Source: Vibrio sp. 99-70-13A1
GTDB taxonomy: Bacteria; Pseudomonadota; Gammaproteobacteria; Enterobacterales; Vibrionaceae
Assembly: GCF_013114625.1 (NCBI RefSeq)
Contig: NZ_VTXD01000012.1
Coordinates: 28,322 to 92,321 of the forward strand
DNA: 64,000 nucleotides
Reading direction: 5' to 3'
The notes below the pieces were generated by a model, which was given only the letters and a program-made list of their open reading frames with translations, had not been told where the DNA came from and searched no databases. Position 1 is the first letter of the stretch. Each line of letters opens with the position of its first letter. Shown piece by piece: positions 1 through 8,795 of this stretch. The translations under genes were made by a program, and so were the position numbers.

Positions 1-1
1 C

Positions 2-802
2 GGTAAAGATTCATCTGTGATGCTTCATTTAGCTCGTAAAGCTTTTTACCCAGGAAAAATTCCTTTCCCTCTATTGCATGTAGATACCGATTGGAAATTC
101 CGCGAAATGATTGAATTCCGTGATCGCACAGCCAAGAAATACGGTTTTGACCTATTGGTACACAAAAACCCAGAAGGCATCGAAATGGGATGTAACCCAT
201 TTGTGCATGGTTCTTCTAAGCACACCGATATCATGAAAACTCAAGGGTTGAAGCAGGCGTTAAACAAATACGGTTTTGATGCTGCTTTCGGTGGTGCTCG
301 ACGTGATGAAGAAAAATCACGAGCAAAAGAGCGTGTGTATTCGTTCCGAGATAAAAACCACACGTGGGATCCAAAAAACCAACGTCCGGAATTATGGCGT
401 ACTTATAACGGTCAAGTGAATAAAGGCGAAAGTATTCGTGTGTTCCCTTTATCTAACTGGACTGAGCTGGACATCTGGCAGTACATCTACCTAGAAAATA
501 TCGAAATTGTTCCACTTTACCTTTCTGAAAAGCGCCCTGTAGTTGAGCGTGATGGCATGCTGATCATGGTTGATGACGACCGTATGAAGCTTGAAGAAGG
601 TGAAGTGATTGAAGAGAAAAGCGTTCGTTTCCGTACTTTAGGCTGCTACCCACTGACTGGTGCGGTGGAGTCTGAAGCAAATACGTTAACAGGCATTATT
701 GAAGAAATGCTGGTGGCGACGTCAAGTGAGCGTCAAGGGCGAGCGATCGACCATGACCAATCTGGTTCTATGGAGCTGAAAAAGCGCCAAGGTTATTTCT
801 AA
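2..802 (+). CDS. cysD: Sulfate adenylyltransferase subunit 2 (5'-truncated by window edge)
   Basis: Small subunit of ATP sulfurylase, which with the CysN GTPase makes adenosine 5'-phosphosulfate from ATP and sulfate in the cytoplasm. The frame is open to the window edge and begins with GKDSSVM, the end of the PP-loop (SGGKDS) that binds the ATP pyrophosphate, so the first roughly 35 residues lie outside. The rest is full length for the family: [10 protein letters not shown], the [12 protein letters not shown] region and the C-terminal ending KKRQGYF typical of CysD. An internal GTG-ATG at 17 is not a start. cysN follows after 18 bp, so the two are co-transcribed. Confidence 0.97.
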   Translation, partial: GKDSSVMLHLARKAFYPGKIPFPLLHVDTDWKFREMIEFRDRTAKKYGFDLLVHKNPEGIEMGCNPFVHGSSKHTDIMKTQGLKQALNKYGFDAAFGGARRDEEKSRAKERVYSFRDKNHTWDPKNQRPELWRTYNGQVNKGESIRVFPLSNWTELDIWQYIYLENIEIVPLYLSEKRPVVERDGMLIMVDDDRMKLEEGEVIEEKSVRFRTLGCYPLTGAVESEANTLTGIIEEMLVATSSERQGRAIDHDQSGSMELKKRQGYF

Positions 803-820
803 GAGTCTAAGGAAAGAAGA

Positions 821-2248
821 ATGAATAGTGCAGTAGAAGCCGAACTAGCCGAGCTAGGAATTGAAGGCTACCTAAGCCAACACCAACATAAATCAATGCT
901 TAGATTTTTGACTTGTGGCTCTGTAGATGACGGAAAAAGTACTCTAATTGGACGCTTGCTCCACGATACAAAACAAATTTATGAAGATCAGCTAGCAGCG
1001 GTTCACTCTGACAGCCAACGTGTTGGTACTACTGGTGAGAAACCAGATTTAGCTTTGTTAGTAGATGGTCTACAAGCAGAGCGAGAGCAGGGTATAACCA
1101 TTGATGTTGCGTACCGTTATTTCTCTACGCAAAAACGTAAGTTCATCATCTCTGATACACCAGGGCATGAGCAATATACGCGTAACATGGCAACGGGTGC
1201 TTCAACGTGTGATCTCGCTGTGATCTTAATTGATGCTCGTAAGGGCGTATTGGATCAAACGCGTCGTCACTCTTTCATATCTAACCTACTAGGTCTGAAA
1301 CACTTTGTTGTTGCGGTAAACAAAATGGATCTTGTGGATTACTCACAAGAACGTTTTGAAGAGATTCGTGATCAATACTTAGAGTTTGCAGAAAACTTGG
1401 AAGGTGAAACTAACATCCAAATCATTCCAGTTTCAGCTCTGGAAGGAATTAATGTTGCTTCTGAAAGCAAAGAACTCGCTTGGTTTGAAGGTCCTTCATT
1501 ACTTGAAGTGCTTGAGAATGTAGACATTGATCAAAAGCGATCGTCAGGTGAGTTCCGCTTCCCTGTGCAATATGTCAACCGACCTAATCTCGATTTCCGC
1601 GGGTTTTCAGGCACGGTTGCCTCTGGTCGAGTAAGTGTTGGCGATGAAATCAAAGCACTTCCTTCTGGTAAAAAATCAAAAGTAGCGCGCATCGTTACTT
1701 TTGATGGCGACTTAGAGTCAGCGCAAGCTGGGTTAGCCGTAACACTTACGTTAGAAGATGAAATTGATATCAGCCGTGGTGATTTGATTGTACTGGAAAG
1801 TGCTCAGGTTGAATCGACAAACCATATTCTTGCAGACGTTGTTTGGATGACTGAGCAGCCGTTACAAGCTGGTCGTGATTACGATATTAAAATTGCGGGT
1901 AAGAAAACGGTTGGTCAGGTGCAGGCAGTTAAACATCAATACGACATCAATAACTTATCAAGCTATGAAGCGAGTGAATTACCGCTGAATGGTATCGGAC
2001 TTTGTGAATGGTCTCTCAATGAAACCGTCGCGCTTGATAAGTACCGAGAAAGTGCTGATACCGGTGGTTTTATTATCATTGACCGTCTCACGAATGTAAC
2101 GGTTGGTGCTGGTTTGATCCGTGACCGTTTAGATTCAGTTGAGCAGCAAGTCGGTAATTTCTCTGCGTTCGAGATTGAGTTTAATGCACTTGTTCGTAAG
2201 CATTTCCCACATTGGGATGCGAAAGATTTAAGTCAGTTATTGAAATAA
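821..2248 (+). CDS. cysN: Sulfate adenylyltransferase subunit 1 (GTPase)
   Basis: GTP-hydrolysing regulatory subunit of ATP sulfurylase, paralogous to EF-Tu/EF-1alpha; GTP hydrolysis drives APS formation by CysD. The 475 residues carry G1 GSVDDGKS at 33-40, the switch I segment GITIDV at 91-96, G3 DTPGH at 112-116 and G4 NKMD at 167-170, followed by two beta-barrel domains. It is a stand-alone CysN, not a CysNC fusion: the APS kinase is encoded separately at 4060. The start ATG has a purine-rich Shine-Dalgarno (AGGAAAGAAG) directly upstream. Confidence 0.98.
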   Translation: MNSAVEAELAELGIEGYLSQHQHKSMLRFLTCGSVDDGKSTLIGRLLHDTKQIYEDQLAAVHSDSQRVGTTGEKPDLALLVDGLQAEREQGITIDVAYRYFSTQKRKFIISDTPGHEQYTRNMATGASTCDLAVILIDARKGVLDQTRRHSFISNLLGLKHFVVAVNKMDLVDYSQERFEEIRDQYLEFAENLEGETNIQIIPVSALEGINVASESKELAWFEGPSLLEVLENVDIDQKRSSGEFRFPVQYVNRPNLDFRGFSGTVASGRVSVGDEIKALPSGKKSKVARIVTFDGDLESAQAGLAVTLTLEDEIDISRGDLIVLESAQVESTNHILADVVWMTEQPLQAGRDYDIKIAGKKTVGQVQAVKHQYDINNLSSYEASELPLNGIGLCEWSLNETVALDKYRESADTGGFIIIDRLTNVTVGAGLIRDRLDSVEQQVGNFSAFEIEFNALVRKHFPHWDAKDLSQLLK

Positions 2249-2273
2249 TTCAGAACTGAATTAAAGACTAATA

Positions 2274-2295
2274 GGCGGAGGCATTCGCTTCCGCC
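2274..2295 (+). other. Hairpin between cysN and the SLC13 permease gene
   Basis: GGCGGAGGC and GCTTCCGCC form a 9-bp stem (one G-U pair) around the loop ATTC, 26 bp after the cysN stop. No T-run follows (ATTAAGG), so it does not look like an intrinsic terminator. An mRNA stability element or weak attenuator inside the cys operon is the more likely reading, by inference. Confidence 0.6.
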
Positions 2296-2310
2296 ATTAA
2301 GGATAAGTTT

Positions 2311-4035
2311 ATGTGGGAACAAGGATTTGTATTAGCGATTTTGCTTGGCATCATAACTTGCCTACTGGTCACTCGAATTAAACCAAGTTACATTTTTGCC
2401 AGTGCCGCATTCATTGCGTTCATGGCTGGTTTAATTGATCTTACAAGCTTAGCGACCAATTTTACCAATTCATCTTTACTGACTCTTATTCTTCTTATTC
2501 TTGCGTCTAGTGCGTTGGAGAAAACTCGCTTAATTAGCTGGGTTAGCCGTAATATTTCAGAAGGTCGGCTAGGTACAGTTGTAGCAAAGTTGGGTATTTC
2601 CACAGCGTTACTTTCATCTTTTACCAATAATACCGCGGTTGTGGTTTCATTGATCGGAGCGATCAAACGAAATCAGCAGCACGCACCATCAAAACTATTA
2701 ATCCCTTTATCTTACGCTGCCATTTTAGGTGGCACGCTGACTTTGATCGGAACGTCAACCAACTTGATCATCAACAGCTTTGTAGAAGATGTGGGTTTAC
2801 CCAGTTTAAATTTTTTCGCTCCGACATTGATCGGTTTAGCTGTGCTGGTGGGCGGGGTGCTGATCCTTATTCCATTAAGCTATCTACTGCCTGCCTATGA
2901 CGATGGATCGCAAGATGATCTTCCTTACTTTTTAGAGGCTCGCGTTGAACCTGGCTCTCCTCTTGTTGGGCGTAGCGTGAGCGAAAATAATCTAAGAGCA
3001 TTAAGAAAACTGTTTCTAGCGGAAGTGATTCGAGATGGGCAAACGACCGCATCCATTGACCCAGACTTTGTTTTACAAGCCAGAGATAGACTGCTGTTTT
3101 GTGGTGATGTAGAAAGTGTGGCGACACTGCAAGAAATTCAAGGTCTCACTCTATTTGGTCAGCACCATTTGAATGGTCAAAACTTTGTGGAAGTCGTGGT
3201 CAGTTCATCTGCAAGCTTTTGTAATAAAACTTTAAAAACCAGCCAGTTCAGAGATAAATTCGATGCTGTGGTGGTAGCGATTCGCCGTGGTCACGAAAGG
3301 CTTGAGGGCGGATTAGGTAATATTACTTTAGCCGCTGGCGATACTTTAATTTTAGTTCCTGGTAAGCGTTTCGAAGAACAACGTCAGCAACACAATAAAG
3401 AATTTGTGTTGATGAATGACCTAGATTCTAGCGCCAAGCTTGATGGCGATAAATCTACTTTCGTACTGCTAGGGTTTGCTGCTGTCATTGGCTTTTCACT
3501 TGCGGGCATTGCGCCAATCATTAAAGGATTAGCGGTATTCTTATTACTGCTGGTAGTTTTTGGAGTGGTTCAGCTTAGTGAGTTACGTAGACGTTTTCCG
3601 GTTGATATTGTTGTTATTGTTGGCTCTGCACTGTCGATTGCACAATTGATGATTTCATCAGGCTTATCTGAAAGGATGGGGCTGATGTTCATGGAAGCAT
3701 TTAACGGCTGGGGCGTCTTTGGTGCTCTGGTTGCAACTTACTTGATGACACTGGTACTGACTGAACTTGTTACAAACAACGCTGCTGCCGCTCTTTCATT
3801 TCCAATTGGCTACAGTATGGCAATTGGGTATGGCGTTGATCCAATGCCGTTTATTATGGCGGTATTATTCGGTGCGAGTGCCAGTTTTATTTCTCCTTAT
3901 GGTTATCAAACAAACCTGCTTGTTTACAGTGTTGGCAATTACCATATTACGGATTACCTACGTATTGGTATTCCCATCTCGATTGTATATTCGGTATTAG
4001 TATTGAGTTTGATCCCTTACTTTTTTCCATTCTAA
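2311..4035 (+). CDS. SLC13/DASS-type permease with two central RCK_C (TrkA_C) domains
   Basis: A 574-residue inner-membrane transporter of the SLC13 (divalent anion:Na+ symporter)/ArsB-like superfamily. About five or six hydrophobic segments lie in residues 1-200, including the SSFTNNTAVVVSL re-entrant motif near 101-113 and GTLTLIGTSTNLI near 146-158. A soluble centre holds two TrkA_C-like domains (about 210-275 and 290-360), and a second membrane half repeats the motif pattern (ELVTNNAAAAL). Its place between cysN and cysC strongly suggests sulfate uptake, but specificity is inferred from context. A hairpin precedes it and cysC follows after 24 bp. Confidence 0.88.
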   Translation: MWEQGFVLAILLGIITCLLVTRIKPSYIFASAAFIAFMAGLIDLTSLATNFTNSSLLTLILLILASSALEKTRLISWVSRNISEGRLGTVVAKLGISTALLSSFTNNTAVVVSLIGAIKRNQQHAPSKLLIPLSYAAILGGTLTLIGTSTNLIINSFVEDVGLPSLNFFAPTLIGLAVLVGGVLILIPLSYLLPAYDDGSQDDLPYFLEARVEPGSPLVGRSVSENNLRALRKLFLAEVIRDGQTTASIDPDFVLQARDRLLFCGDVESVATLQEIQGLTLFGQHHLNGQNFVEVVVSSSASFCNKTLKTSQFRDKFDAVVVAIRRGHERLEGGLGNITLAAGDTLILVPGKRFEEQRQQHNKEFVLMNDLDSSAKLDGDKSTFVLLGFAAVIGFSLAGIAPIIKGLAVFLLLLVVFGVVQLSELRRRFPVDIVVIVGSALSIAQLMISSGLSERMGLMFMEAFNGWGVFGALVATYLMTLVLTELVTNNAAAALSFPIGYSMAIGYGVDPMPFIMAVLFGASASFISPYGYQTNLLVYSVGNYHITDYLRIGIPISIVYSVLVLSLIPYFFPF

Positions 4036-4059
4036 TGTTGTTCACTTAAAGGACTAACC

Positions 4060-4680
4060 ATGACGACTTCTCTTAAGCCAAAAGATGAGAATATTGTTTG
4101 GCATCAACACTCGGTTGATAAAGAATTTAGAGCAAATATAAAGTCACAGAAACCAGCTGTACTTTGGTTTACTGGATTATCTGGTTCAGGTAAATCTACC
4201 GTTGCTGGGGCACTTGAAACCCGTTTAGCTCAACTTGGTTACCATACCTATTTGCTTGATGGCGATAATGTTCGCCATGGTTTATGCAGTGATTTAGGTT
4301 TTTCAGAGCAAGACAGACGTGAAAATATACGCCGCATTGGTGAGCTTGCAAAACTGATGGCAGATGCCGGGTTAATTGTTTTATCTGCGTTTATTTCGCC
4401 TCATCAAGCCGAGCGAAAATTAGTTCGTGACTTATTGCCTGAAGGTGAGTTTTTAGAAGTGTTCGTGAATACTCCTTTGGAGATCTGCGAGCAGCGAGAC
4501 CCTAAAGGGTTGTATAAAAAGGCAAGAGCAGGGGAGATCCCGAATTTTACAGGTATTAGCTCTGTGTACGAAGCGCCTGAAAATCCTGAAATCGACTTAC
4601 TTGCAGGAGATAAATCATTAGAAGAGTTGGTCGATCAGTGTGTGACAAGCCTTAAAGAGCGCGGCATCTTAGCTTCGTAA
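4060..4680 (+). CDS. cysC: Adenylylsulfate (APS) kinase
   Basis: Phosphorylates APS at the 3' position to give PAPS, the substrate for PAPS reductase. The 206-residue protein has the P-loop GLSGSGKS at 39-46, the [11 protein letters not shown] nucleotide-binding segment at 65-75, the ISPHQAER motif containing the family's phospho-serine (about S113), and the [12 protein letters not shown] lid near 151-162. Its length is normal. It is the last gene of the cys unit; a symmetrical inverted repeat at 4753 lies before the convergent gene. Confidence 0.97.
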   Translation: MTTSLKPKDENIVWHQHSVDKEFRANIKSQKPAVLWFTGLSGSGKSTVAGALETRLAQLGYHTYLLDGDNVRHGLCSDLGFSEQDRRENIRRIGELAKLMADAGLIVLSAFISPHQAERKLVRDLLPEGEFLEVFVNTPLEICEQRDPKGLYKKARAGEIPNFTGISSVYEAPENPEIDLLAGDKSLEELVDQCVTSLKERGILAS

Positions 4681-4752
4681 AAGAACGAGGAATGAGTCAT
4701 TACCAAGAGAGTAAATAAGAGACTAAATAAGAGACTAAGCAAATAAAAGACC

Positions 4753-4785
4753 AAGTTAGTTAATCAAAGATGAGTTAACTAACTT
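4753..4785. terminator. AT-rich inverted repeat, candidate bidirectional terminator
   Basis: AAGTTAGTTAA at 4753-4763 and TTAACTAACTT at 4775-4785 are perfect 11-bp complements around an 11-nt loop, between the convergent cysC and TIGR03899-like genes. The low GC content makes it a weak terminator. Just upstream, TAAATAAGAGAC occurs twice in tandem (about 4712-4736). Nothing else was recognised in 4681-4864. Confidence 0.5.
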
Positions 4786-4864
4786 CGTCAATTTATTGAT
4801 TTGTTTCGTTCTTGCCTAGTTCGACTGTTGATTTCTTAATATCCAAGCAATTCGTTTCGTCAGT

Positions 4865-5803
4865 TTAAACAGTGTGATGAACACTGCTTTTCGCTTCAGT
4901 TTGCACCGTGAACTTCTGACTTAATAATGCGATGAGCTGGTCATAATACTGAATGTTCGGCTTATTACCGAGTAATTTACAAAGCTCATTCCCCGTTGGG
5001 CTAAAGCGATAATAGATCAGTTTCACGCCCTTTGTGATGGGCAGTAAACTCATGTTTTTACCTTGATAAACAAGGCTTAGAGCAGGATCAAAATCAATTT
5101 CACCGGACTCTAATTCCGTTCCCAAAATTAATCCTAATTCAATCAGGTGCAATAAACTTGAATAGGGTAATTGATGCCCACCAAGATTGATCGTGTTGGT
5201 CGTATCACGCTTACCGAAACTAAAAATCCCACCATGAGCTTTAAATCCGAGTAACAATTTTCGGCTGCTATCACTACCAAAGCTACACGCTAACGATGCC
5301 GCTCTTTGAAGGTTTTGAGCTTCTCTTGGTGTCATATCTTGCAGCGCTTGTAACGCTTTCATTGACGTTGAACCGGGGTTGGTGACTTCTCGTTTAAGTA
5401 CTTGAGCCCAGAGCCTTTGCATGGATGTGTTGTGGATGTCTTGTGCCATATCGAAGAAGCGGTAAAGCCAGTCTTGATCGGGATCACCTGCGGTTTCATC
5501 TTTGCATGAAGAATGCGCGAGCTTCAGAATCTGTTCCAAATTCTTTTGTCTTTGTTCTTTTCGTTTCTTTTCCCTTAAGAGTGCCCTTTCAATTAAAGAC
5601 TTATCGGTACTCTCTGACTTTGTCGAACTTCCTGACTCTTTGAACAAAGCGTCTAAACCAAAACTTTGAGCAATACTAAGCACTCGGCTTGCACTGTCTT
5701 TTATGTAGGCTTTTTTTTCGTGATGAGACGATTTTTCATGGTGAGATGAGTTGCGAGCTGTATTGTCATGCTCAATGACGACGGGCTGTTTGTTTTCAGA
5801 CAT
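4865..5803 (-). CDS. TIGR03899-like conserved protein of unknown function
   Basis: A 312-residue cytoplasmic protein with no signal peptide or membrane segment. The first 90 residues are polar and low in complexity (SSHHEKSSHHEKK), followed by a basic helix rich in Arg, Lys and Glu (LLREKKRKEQRQKN, about 92-105). Residues 120-312 look like a compact alpha/beta domain with DQDWLYRFFDMAQDIH, LWAQVLKREVTNPGS and MTPREAQNLQR motifs. The sequence resembles the TIGR03899 family, known from Vibrio, Shewanella and relatives and without assigned function; this match is from memory. It converges on cysC and shares its upstream region with the 34-residue membrane ORF. Confidence 0.75.
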   Translation of the reverse strand: MSENKQPVVIEHDNTARNSSHHEKSSHHEKKAYIKDSASRVLSIAQSFGLDALFKESGSSTKSESTDKSLIERALLREKKRKEQRQKNLEQILKLAHSSCKDETAGDPDQDWLYRFFDMAQDIHNTSMQRLWAQVLKREVTNPGSTSMKALQALQDMTPREAQNLQRAASLACSFGSDSSRKLLLGFKAHGGIFSFGKRDTTNTINLGGHQLPYSSLLHLIELGLILGTELESGEIDFDPALSLVYQGKNMSLLPITKGVKLIYYRFSPTGNELCKLLGNKPNIQYYDQLIALLSQKFTVQTEAKSSVHHTV

Positions 5804-5959
5804 AAGAATACCGTAAAGGAAAACTGTAACTGATTAAAATGTAACTCTTTATTATCAGAGTTGCTAGATACTGATGTCACAAGGAAGAGACATTACAAAA
5901 TTTAGCTTCAGGTAATGATAATAAAATGTTAAATTTGTTGTGTTTATTATGGAGGGAAT

Positions 5960-6064
5960 ATGAGTCAAGTGAATGACAATAAGCTGAAAAAGCAGCTCAC
6001 ATTAGGTTTAATACTGGTCAGTTATGTGGCTTTACTAGCTTATCTATCTAAGTATATTGCTTAA
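5960..6064 (+). CDS. Putative 34-residue single-pass membrane protein
   Basis: ATG at 5960 opens 34 codons ending at TAA 6062-6064. The product has a charged N-terminus (MSQVNDNKLKKQ) and one hydrophobic segment of about 18-20 residues (LTLGLILVSYVALLAYLS) with a positive cytoplasmic flank. A strong Shine-Dalgarno GGAGGG sits at 5951-5956, with short 4-nt spacing. The upstream 150 bp is AT-rich and contains TAATGATAAT, which resembles a Fur half-site. The 3' end and stop codon lie inside a perfect 13-bp inverted repeat. It matches no family I recognise; coding status is inferred from the RBS, length and composition. Confidence 0.6.
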   Translation: MSQVNDNKLKKQLTLGLILVSYVALLAYLSKYIA

Positions 6065-6078
6065 AATAGATAAGCTAG
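6035..6078 (+). repeat. Perfect 13-bp inverted repeat spanning the stop codon of the small membrane ORF
   Basis: CTAGCTTATCTAT (6035-6047) is the exact reverse complement of ATAGATAAGCTAG (6066-6078), with an 18-nt loop containing the last codons and the TAA. No U-run follows, so this may be a 3' stability hairpin, a translational control element or a protein site rather than a classic terminator. Confidence 0.7.
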
Positions 6079-6163
6079 CCAGTTATCACCTTGTTATGTG
6101 TATGGTGTCATACATTTAACTTTTATGTGTAACGTTAAGATGAATAAAGCAATTCATTGAAGG

Positions 6164-6712
6164 TTACATATCATCATAAGCTTCAATTTCGATCCCATCG
6201 ATCAAGTATCCTGTCTCAGCTAAATCATGGCTGATGTTTTCTGTCTTAAGTGTTCCCACGACATAAATCACATCCCATAACTCCTGTATTGGAGCGCCTT
6301 TAGGGAATTTCACATAAATGATTTGGTTCGGTGGTGGTGGTGGTACATGGATGCACGCTCCGAAGTATGGGACGAGTAAGAATTCGGTGATCATGTCAGC
6401 ATCACCTTCTAATGGAATAACAAACCCAGGAATTTTAACTTTGCTGCCGTTTAGCTCAGGTCGAATTGCTCCTAGCTTTGATTGTTCCGGTTTTTCTTGC
6501 GAGTGATCAACTGCAGGCATTCCAAATGGGTCTAAAAATGACTGTTCAGATTCAGGGATCAGATCGATCCAGTCAAGATTAAGCAAAGCATCATTACTGA
6601 TGGTGCTATCACTTTCTTGTGTTGTCTGGTTATCTGCTGTGCTTCCTGAATTTGCTACGCTGTAAAAAGGGATGAAGACTAACCCTATAAGCAGCAATAA
6701 TTTATGCTTCAT
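6164..6712 (-). CDS. DUF3299 periplasmic protein of the zinc-uptake operon
   Basis: A 182-residue protein with a clear signal peptide (MKHKLLLLIGLVFIPFYSVA) and a DUF3299-type domain over residues 80-180, including KVKIPGFVIPLE, EFLLVPYFGACIHVPPPPPNQ and VWG-type strands. The CIHVPPPPPNQ segment is the family hallmark. It is the last gene of the leftward unit, 14 bp after the ABC permease. In Vibrio cholerae a DUF3299 gene travels with the ZrgA zinc system; a periplasmic accessory role in metal uptake is inferred from context. Its biochemical function is not known to me. Confidence 0.88.
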   Translation of the reverse strand: MKHKLLLLIGLVFIPFYSVANSGSTADNQTTQESDSTISNDALLNLDWIDLIPESEQSFLDPFGMPAVDHSQEKPEQSKLGAIRPELNGSKVKIPGFVIPLEGDADMITEFLLVPYFGACIHVPPPPPNQIIYVKFPKGAPIQELWDVIYVVGTLKTENISHDLAETGYLIDGIEIEAYDDM

Positions 6713-6726
6713 TGTTAAATCCTGTA

Positions 6727-7986
6727 CTAAATTCTAATTGTCATGCCATCTGCCAGTGATTGGCGGTAGGCACGAAATGCTGGAATGAAACCAATAATAA
6801 TGCCAGCAACTTGCACAAGCATAAGTAATTGCCATTCATGTGATGTAATCGCTGATATGGATATATTGATGCCGTAGTGTTGCTGAATTATCGGTGCTGT
6901 TATCGTAATTAATGCAAATAAAGTCGTCACTCCAAGCATGATTCCTAAGAAGGTCAGCGCACTTGCTTCGCTGATCAATAGGCTGAATACGTGCCTTGGC
7001 CTTGCGCCCATTGCTCTTAAGATTGCCATTTCTCGACGACGCTCTTGTAAGCTGGTTAATAAGCTGCTCAACATGCCAAGTAACCCTGCCACAACGACAA
7101 ACCCTGACACTATGAGTAGTGCTTGTTCTGCTACTGCCATCATTCCCCATAATTCATAAAGGGCAATACCCGGCATAATGGCGCTCAGTGGTTCTTGGCG
7201 ATAGGTGTTGATTTCTCTTTGCAAAGCAAAAGTTTGAATTTTGGAATTTAAGCCCAGCATCATCGCGGTGATTTGCTGTGGTTCAAATGTATGCGCTTTG
7301 AGTTTTTCAACATCGGGCTTGTAGCCTAAGTTTGCTCCTGACTCCCAACCAACATGAATAGCTTCTATTGCTTCTAGTGAAACATGAACGGTTTTATCTA
7401 CAGGTGTACCTGTCGGAGCTATTATGCCCACAACAGTAAAGGGAAGGTCATCGTGACGGCTGAAAGCCACATCACTGAGCCCATGAGCAAGCGTGATTTT
7501 ATCGCCAATTTTGTAGCCTAATTGTTTGGCTACATCTGACCCTAGCACCGTTTCAAAAAGGCTATTGAACTCTGTGCCTTGTTGTAATGTTAGTAACTGC
7601 TTACTTCCATATCGGTAGTGTTCAAAATAGCTGTGATTGGTGCCCATGACTCGAAAGCCTTTATGAGAATCACCAAGTGAAATCGGCACTGCCCATTTCA
7701 CTGATTTATGCTGGCTGAACTCTTCATAGCTTTTCCAATCGATATTATTGGTCGCATTACCAATGCGGAAAACAGAATACAGCAAAAGGTTTACTTGCCC
7801 AGAGCGACCGCCCACGATGAGGTCAGTACCTGAAATCGTATTGGCAAAGCTGCTTTTTGCTTGAGTTCTAACGCGCTCCACACCTAATAGTAAAATGACC
7901 GAAACGGCTACCGTTAAGATAGTCAAAATAGCGGTAGCTTTACGGTTAAGTACGCTCTTAAACGCTAAGTGAGTAATTACTTTCAT
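6727..7986 (-). CDS. ABC transporter permease, FtsX/MacB type (zinc-uptake operon)
   Basis: A 419-residue inner-membrane protein with the FtsX/MacB topology: one N-terminal TM helix (about 15-35), a large periplasmic MacB_PCD-type domain (about 40-270) and three C-terminal TM helices (about 285-305, 335-360, 385-405) with the coupling segment ERRREMAILRAMGARPRHVF between the first two. This mechanotransmitter-like type rarely imports solutes directly, so its pairing with ZrgA is notable. It starts with an ATGA overlap (ATG 7986-7984, TGA 7985-7983) with the ATPase gene, so the two are translationally coupled. It probably corresponds to the permease of the V. cholerae Zrg system; I do not assign a letter. 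Confidence 0.9.
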   Translation of the reverse strand: MKVITHLAFKSVLNRKATAILTILTVAVSVILLLGVERVRTQAKSSFANTISGTDLIVGGRSGQVNLLLYSVFRIGNATNNIDWKSYEEFSQHKSVKWAVPISLGDSHKGFRVMGTNHSYFEHYRYGSKQLLTLQQGTEFNSLFETVLGSDVAKQLGYKIGDKITLAHGLSDVAFSRHDDLPFTVVGIIAPTGTPVDKTVHVSLEAIEAIHVGWESGANLGYKPDVEKLKAHTFEPQQITAMMLGLNSKIQTFALQREINTYRQEPLSAIMPGIALYELWGMMAVAEQALLIVSGFVVVAGLLGMLSSLLTSLQERRREMAILRAMGARPRHVFSLLISEASALTFLGIMLGVTTLFALITITAPIIQQHYGINISISAITSHEWQLLMLVQVAGIIIGFIPAFRAYRQSLADGMTIRI

Positions 7987-8690
7987 AGTGTTACCTGCGC
8001 TTCATTAACCGTCGTTAAATCAATACTACGCTTGAAAAGTTTTTCTAACGTCGGGTCGTGACTAACAAAAATAAGCGTTGAACCTGCTTGGTTTGCTTGT
8101 TCCATGAGTAACTCTATGAAGAGTTCTCGATTGTCGTGATCCAATGCAGAAGTGGGTTCATCTGCGATAATAATCTTGGGTTGACCTATCAAAGCTCGCG
8201 CAGCAGCAACCCTTTGTTGCTGTCCAATACTTAACTCGATTACAGGCTTATCCATGAGCGCTTTTGGTAGCTGTAATCTATCGAGTAATTCGCGTGCTGT
8301 TGCTTTTAGAACACCAGTCACTTGCTGCTTACGTACTTTGGAAAATTGGCAAGGTAGAGTGACGTTATCTATTACTGATAGATATGGCAATAGGTTGAAC
8401 TGTTGGAAAATGTAACCGATGTTATCTGCGCGAAACATATCACATTGACGTGGGGATAATTGGGTGAGGTCTTCCCCTAGAATCGTCACTTGCCCTTGTT
8501 GAGCTTTGTTTATACCGGTTAATAACCCGAGTAGGGTTGATTTGCCACAGCCACTTGGTCCTTTGATGAACAAGTGTTCTTGGTGTTTGATCTGTAATGA
8601 TGAGATTTCAAGAGTGGCAGGTAAATCCGCTTTCCAACGAAATTGTACATCACGGAGTTCAACGACAAGTGGTGAGCTTGTATCTGACAT
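7983..8690 (-). CDS. ABC transporter ATP-binding protein, LolD/MacB type (zinc-uptake operon)
   Basis: The ATPase energises the FtsX-type permease encoded by the overlapping downstream gene. The start is placed at ATG 8690, which has AGGAG five bases upstream; an in-frame upstream extension to 8723 lacks an RBS. The 235 residues contain Walker A GPSGCGKST at 44-52, the Q-loop FQQFNLLP at about 95-102, the signature LSIGQ at 153-157 and Walker B IIIADEPT at 173-180. The signature has Ile where LSGGQ has its first Gly. A 32-bp palindrome lies between this gene and zrgA. Confidence 0.92.
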   Translation of the reverse strand: MSDTSSPLVVELRDVQFRWKADLPATLEISSLQIKHQEHLFIKGPSGCGKSTLLGLLTGINKAQQGQVTILGEDLTQLSPRQCDMFRADNIGYIFQQFNLLPYLSVIDNVTLPCQFSKVRKQQVTGVLKATARELLDRLQLPKALMDKPVIELSIGQQQRVAAARALIGQPKIIIADEPTSALDHDNRELFIELLMEQANQAGSTLIFVSHDPTLEKLFKRSIDLTTVNEAQVTL

Positions 8691-8728
8691 AGTCGCTCCT
8701 AAATAGCGGTGTAATAAATACAATATAA

Positions 8729-8760
8729 CCAGCCAAGTAAGTAGCTACTTACTTGGCTGG
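8729..8760. repeat. Perfect 32-bp palindrome between zrgA and the ABC ATPase gene
   Basis: CCAGCCAAGTAAGTAG (8729-8744) is followed directly by its exact reverse complement (8745-8760). As leftward RNA it would fold into a long hairpin followed by a U-rich stretch (TTATATTGTATTT). It could act as a partial terminator or processing site that sets high zrgA expression relative to the transporter genes. The symmetry could also serve a dimeric regulator. Confidence 0.75.
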
Positions 8761-8795
8761 CATTGTACGGTTTCAATGTAGACTATATAGCCAGA

